NCBI RefSeq assembly: GCF_000723165.1 | Contig: NZ_HG322949.1 | Coordinates: 3,301,651 to 3,365,650 of the forward strand | Direction: 5' to 3' | Origin: Janthinobacterium agaricidamnosum NBRC 102515 = DSM 9628 | GTDB lineage: Bacteria; Pseudomonadota; Gammaproteobacteria; Burkholderiales; Burkholderiaceae_D | Length of the DNA: 64,000 nt | Part shown: piece by piece, positions 62,585 through 64,000 of the stretch | How the letters are laid out: each line of letters begins with the position of its first letter | How positions within the stretch are numbered: position 1 is the stretch's first letter | Notes under the pieces: model-generated | Seen by the model: the letters and a program-made list of their open reading frames with translations, nothing else | Told to the model about the DNA's origin: nothing | Databases searched by the model: none | Made by a program: the position numbers and the translations under genes

Positions 62585-64000
62585 TTACTGGCTGATCGGG
62601 CGATCCGGTGCCAGCGTGCTCTTGCCCTGCAATACCTTGCCCGCTTCGGTGGCCAGGCGCAGGTAGAAGTCGCTGCTCAGGTTTTCGCCGTCGGCGTCGA
62701 GCGTGATGAACGGGCCGCGCGGCTTGCCCGGCTCGTACGGGCTCGGGCTGGTCGGAATTTCGACCGGCAGGAACGCCTTGCTCGGCGCGACCTTGTACAT
62801 CGCGGTCGCTTCGTCGACTTCATCGAACATCGCGCCGAAGAAGGTGCTGGCGCCAGCCGAACGGGCTTCGTAGAACTGGGTCCACCAGAAACGGCCGCCG
62901 ATGCGGTGTTCGTTATGACCGCCCGGGAACAGCATCGGCATATAGCGTTTGCCGAGGCGCGTGGTTTCGGCGATGTCCGCGTCCATCACGTCCTTGCGGA
63001 AGTTGCGCACGCCCTGCTGGTCGCCGAAGCGGCCCACCAGCCATGGGTTGATGGCGTCGAAACGGCGGTACACCGCGGCCCAGGCCGGGTTTTGCGACGA
63101 ATCGGAGCCCAGGGTGCGCCATTGCGCCGGCACGCCGCCGATCACGTAGGCGCGCTGGTTGGCCGGCGCGTCGCGCTGGAACCAGTCCAGCAAGGCGTTG
63201 GCCGAGGCCGGCGTGGCGGGCTGGCCGTTGAAGCCCAGGCCCCACAGTTCGACCACCGGCAAGCCGCCCTGGTGCAGATAGCGCGCCGACGACAGCGAAC
63301 CGTTGGCGGCCAGCGCGGCCCAGTGATCCTTGACGTTCTTGACGATGTCGGCGTCTTGCGCGCCGCTGGTGTCGTATTCGACCGCCCAGACGCGGCCATT
63401 GGCTTCGGCGCCGGCGCGCACGTTGGCGGTGACGCCGTCGCGGAAGCGGCGGTTGGTCGAATTAGGCGCGATTTCACCGACGAATTCCTGGACCAGCACG
63501 CCATCGATGCCGTAGTTCTTCATCCATTCGAAATGCCGCTTGACGGTCGAGCGGTTCCACGAACTGTACACCACCGCAGGCGAACCGTCGGGCATCGTGA
63601 AGCCGGTCCTGCATTGTTCGGACGCCGGCACGTCGCGCATGTCGGGCCACATGTCGACCGTCACGTTGCTGGCCACCGGCGTGGCGCTCGGCGCCCAGTG
63701 ACGCCAGCCGTTGCCTTCGATATCGATCGGCGAACCGTCGCCTTCGCAGGCGAACCAGCCCTGGTAGCCGAAGATCAGTTTATTGTCGAGCGTGCTCGCG
63801 TCGACGGCCGGGCCGGGCGGCACCGGGTCGGGCGGCGGCACCGGATCGGTCGACGTCAGCGTCCATTGCTGGTTGCTGTTATTGCCGCACTCCCATTGCT
63901 GGATCGCGCCGCCGGTAGCGGTGCTGAAGTCTTTCACGTCCAGGCATTTGCCGCTGTTCCTGGCGCTGATGGTGTACGCCTGGTCCTTCGGCGTGATGTC
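62585..64000 (-). CDS. Ricin-lectin / GH71-GH99-like glycoside hydrolase (N-terminus beyond the right edge)
   Basis: An open frame of 471 codons without its start. The first 50 residues seen are the end of a ricin-type beta-trefoil (SGKCLDVKDF, GGAIQQWECGNNSNQQW with the QxW motif), followed by a Pro/Val linker. A catalytic domain of the GH71/GH99-like kind (KLIFGYQGWFACEGDG, WNRSTVKRHFEWMKNYGIDGVLVQEFVG, WAVEYDTSG) runs to the stop TAA at 62585. Such enzymes cleave alpha-glucans or mannosides outside the cell. A signal peptide is expected further upstream, outside the window. Confidence 0.85.
   Translation of the reverse strand, partial: DITPKDQAYTISARNSGKCLDVKDFSTATGGAIQQWECGNNSNQQWTLTSTDPVPPPDPVPPGPAVDASTLDNKLIFGYQGWFACEGDGSPIDIEGNGWRHWAPSATPVASNVTVDMWPDMRDVPASEQCRTGFTMPDGSPAVVYSSWNRSTVKRHFEWMKNYGIDGVLVQEFVGEIAPNSTNRRFRDGVTANVRAGAEANGRVWAVEYDTSGAQDADIVKNVKDHWAALAANGSLSSARYLHQGGLPVVELWGLGFNGQPATPASANALLDWFQRDAPANQRAYVIGGVPAQWRTLGSDSSQNPAWAAVYRRFDAINPWLVGRFGDQQGVRNFRKDVMDADIAETTRLGKRYMPMLFPGGHNEHRIGGRFWWTQFYEARSAGASTFFGAMFDEVDEATAMYKVAPSKAFLPVEIPTSPSPYEPGKPRGPFITLDADGENLSSDFYLRLATEAGKVLQGKSTLAPDRPISQ

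Noticed and set aside
1..64000. CRISPR arrays, tRNA and rRNA genes, prophage structural genes
   Set aside because: No regularly spaced repeats, tRNA cloverleaf or phage head/tail gene could be recognised on either strand.

Overview
The window is high-GC, densely coded DNA with the gene content of a betaproteobacterium, most likely Oxalobacteraceae (Janthinobacterium / Duganella / Massilia type). This placement is inferred from protein families and codon style, not from a marker gene. No rRNA, tRNA or CRISPR array was recognised. Two tracts (about 22.2-25.4 kb and 37.3-37.9 kb) and the 26.2-27.7 kb stretch are visibly AT-richer than the rest.

Layout. 0-0.7 kb: the 5' part of a branched-chain aminotransferase gene (minus) and a small membrane-anchored ORF. 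1-14.8 kb: a redox, metal and efflux region bounded by two inverted copies of a hairpin repeat (1001-1065 and 14670-14769). It holds a PepSY/sulfite-reductase-flavoprotein fusion behind a Fur-like box, a TetR-SDR pair, hisC, an unknown 409-aa protein, a DUF2946 and PepSY pair, a MocR regulator, a cysteine-free remnant of a sulfite reductase hemoprotein, and EamA and MFS exporters. 14.8-22.2 kb: a DUF748/AsmA-like envelope protein, then dsbG and a TlpA-like gene divergent from a QseBC/PmrAB-type two-component system. 22.2-25.4 kb: an AT-rich trypsin-like protease gene followed by two decayed IS5-family elements. 25.4-30.5 kb: secreted unknowns, a DUF2325 gene with a good Fur box, and a LysR/SDR divergent pair. 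30.6-34.3 kb: an acid phosphatase/phospholipase C lipoprotein divergent from a di-heme peroxidase, with a three-repeat Pho box between them. 34.2-37.2 kb: an AraC/SDR pair, a UPF0303 gene and a small LSm-like protein.

38.3-47.3 kb is a compact natural-product operon. It encodes a 2508-aa NRPS (C-A-T-C-A-T-reductase), a GT1 glycosyltransferase and an MbtH-like protein, preceded by about 1 kb of mostly AT-rich non-coding DNA. The first module resembles DhbF/EntF and its A domain reads as serine. The terminal reductase predicts release as an aldehyde or alcohol. SulP transport, small membrane genes, a secreted ParB-like lipoprotein and an XRE regulator follow.

53.4-61.7 kb looks like one functional module. 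It contains a periplasmic RidA, a TonB-dependent receptor, a Tat-exported flavin amine oxidase, a c-type cytochrome, and a private TonB-ExbB-ExbD-ExbD motor. Two sigma-54 type promoters with the same spacing and 12 of 15 identical positions sit before the RidA gene and before the oxidase gene. The simplest reading is uptake and periplasmic oxidation of an amine, with electrons passed to cytochrome c and the imine product handled by RidA.

A 158-bp MITE occurs twice (3782-3939 and 36198-36355). Each copy sits directly on the TAA stop codon of a gene, and the stop triplet is its 3-bp target duplication. The window ends in a flavin reductase gene and a truncated ricin-lectin glycosidase.
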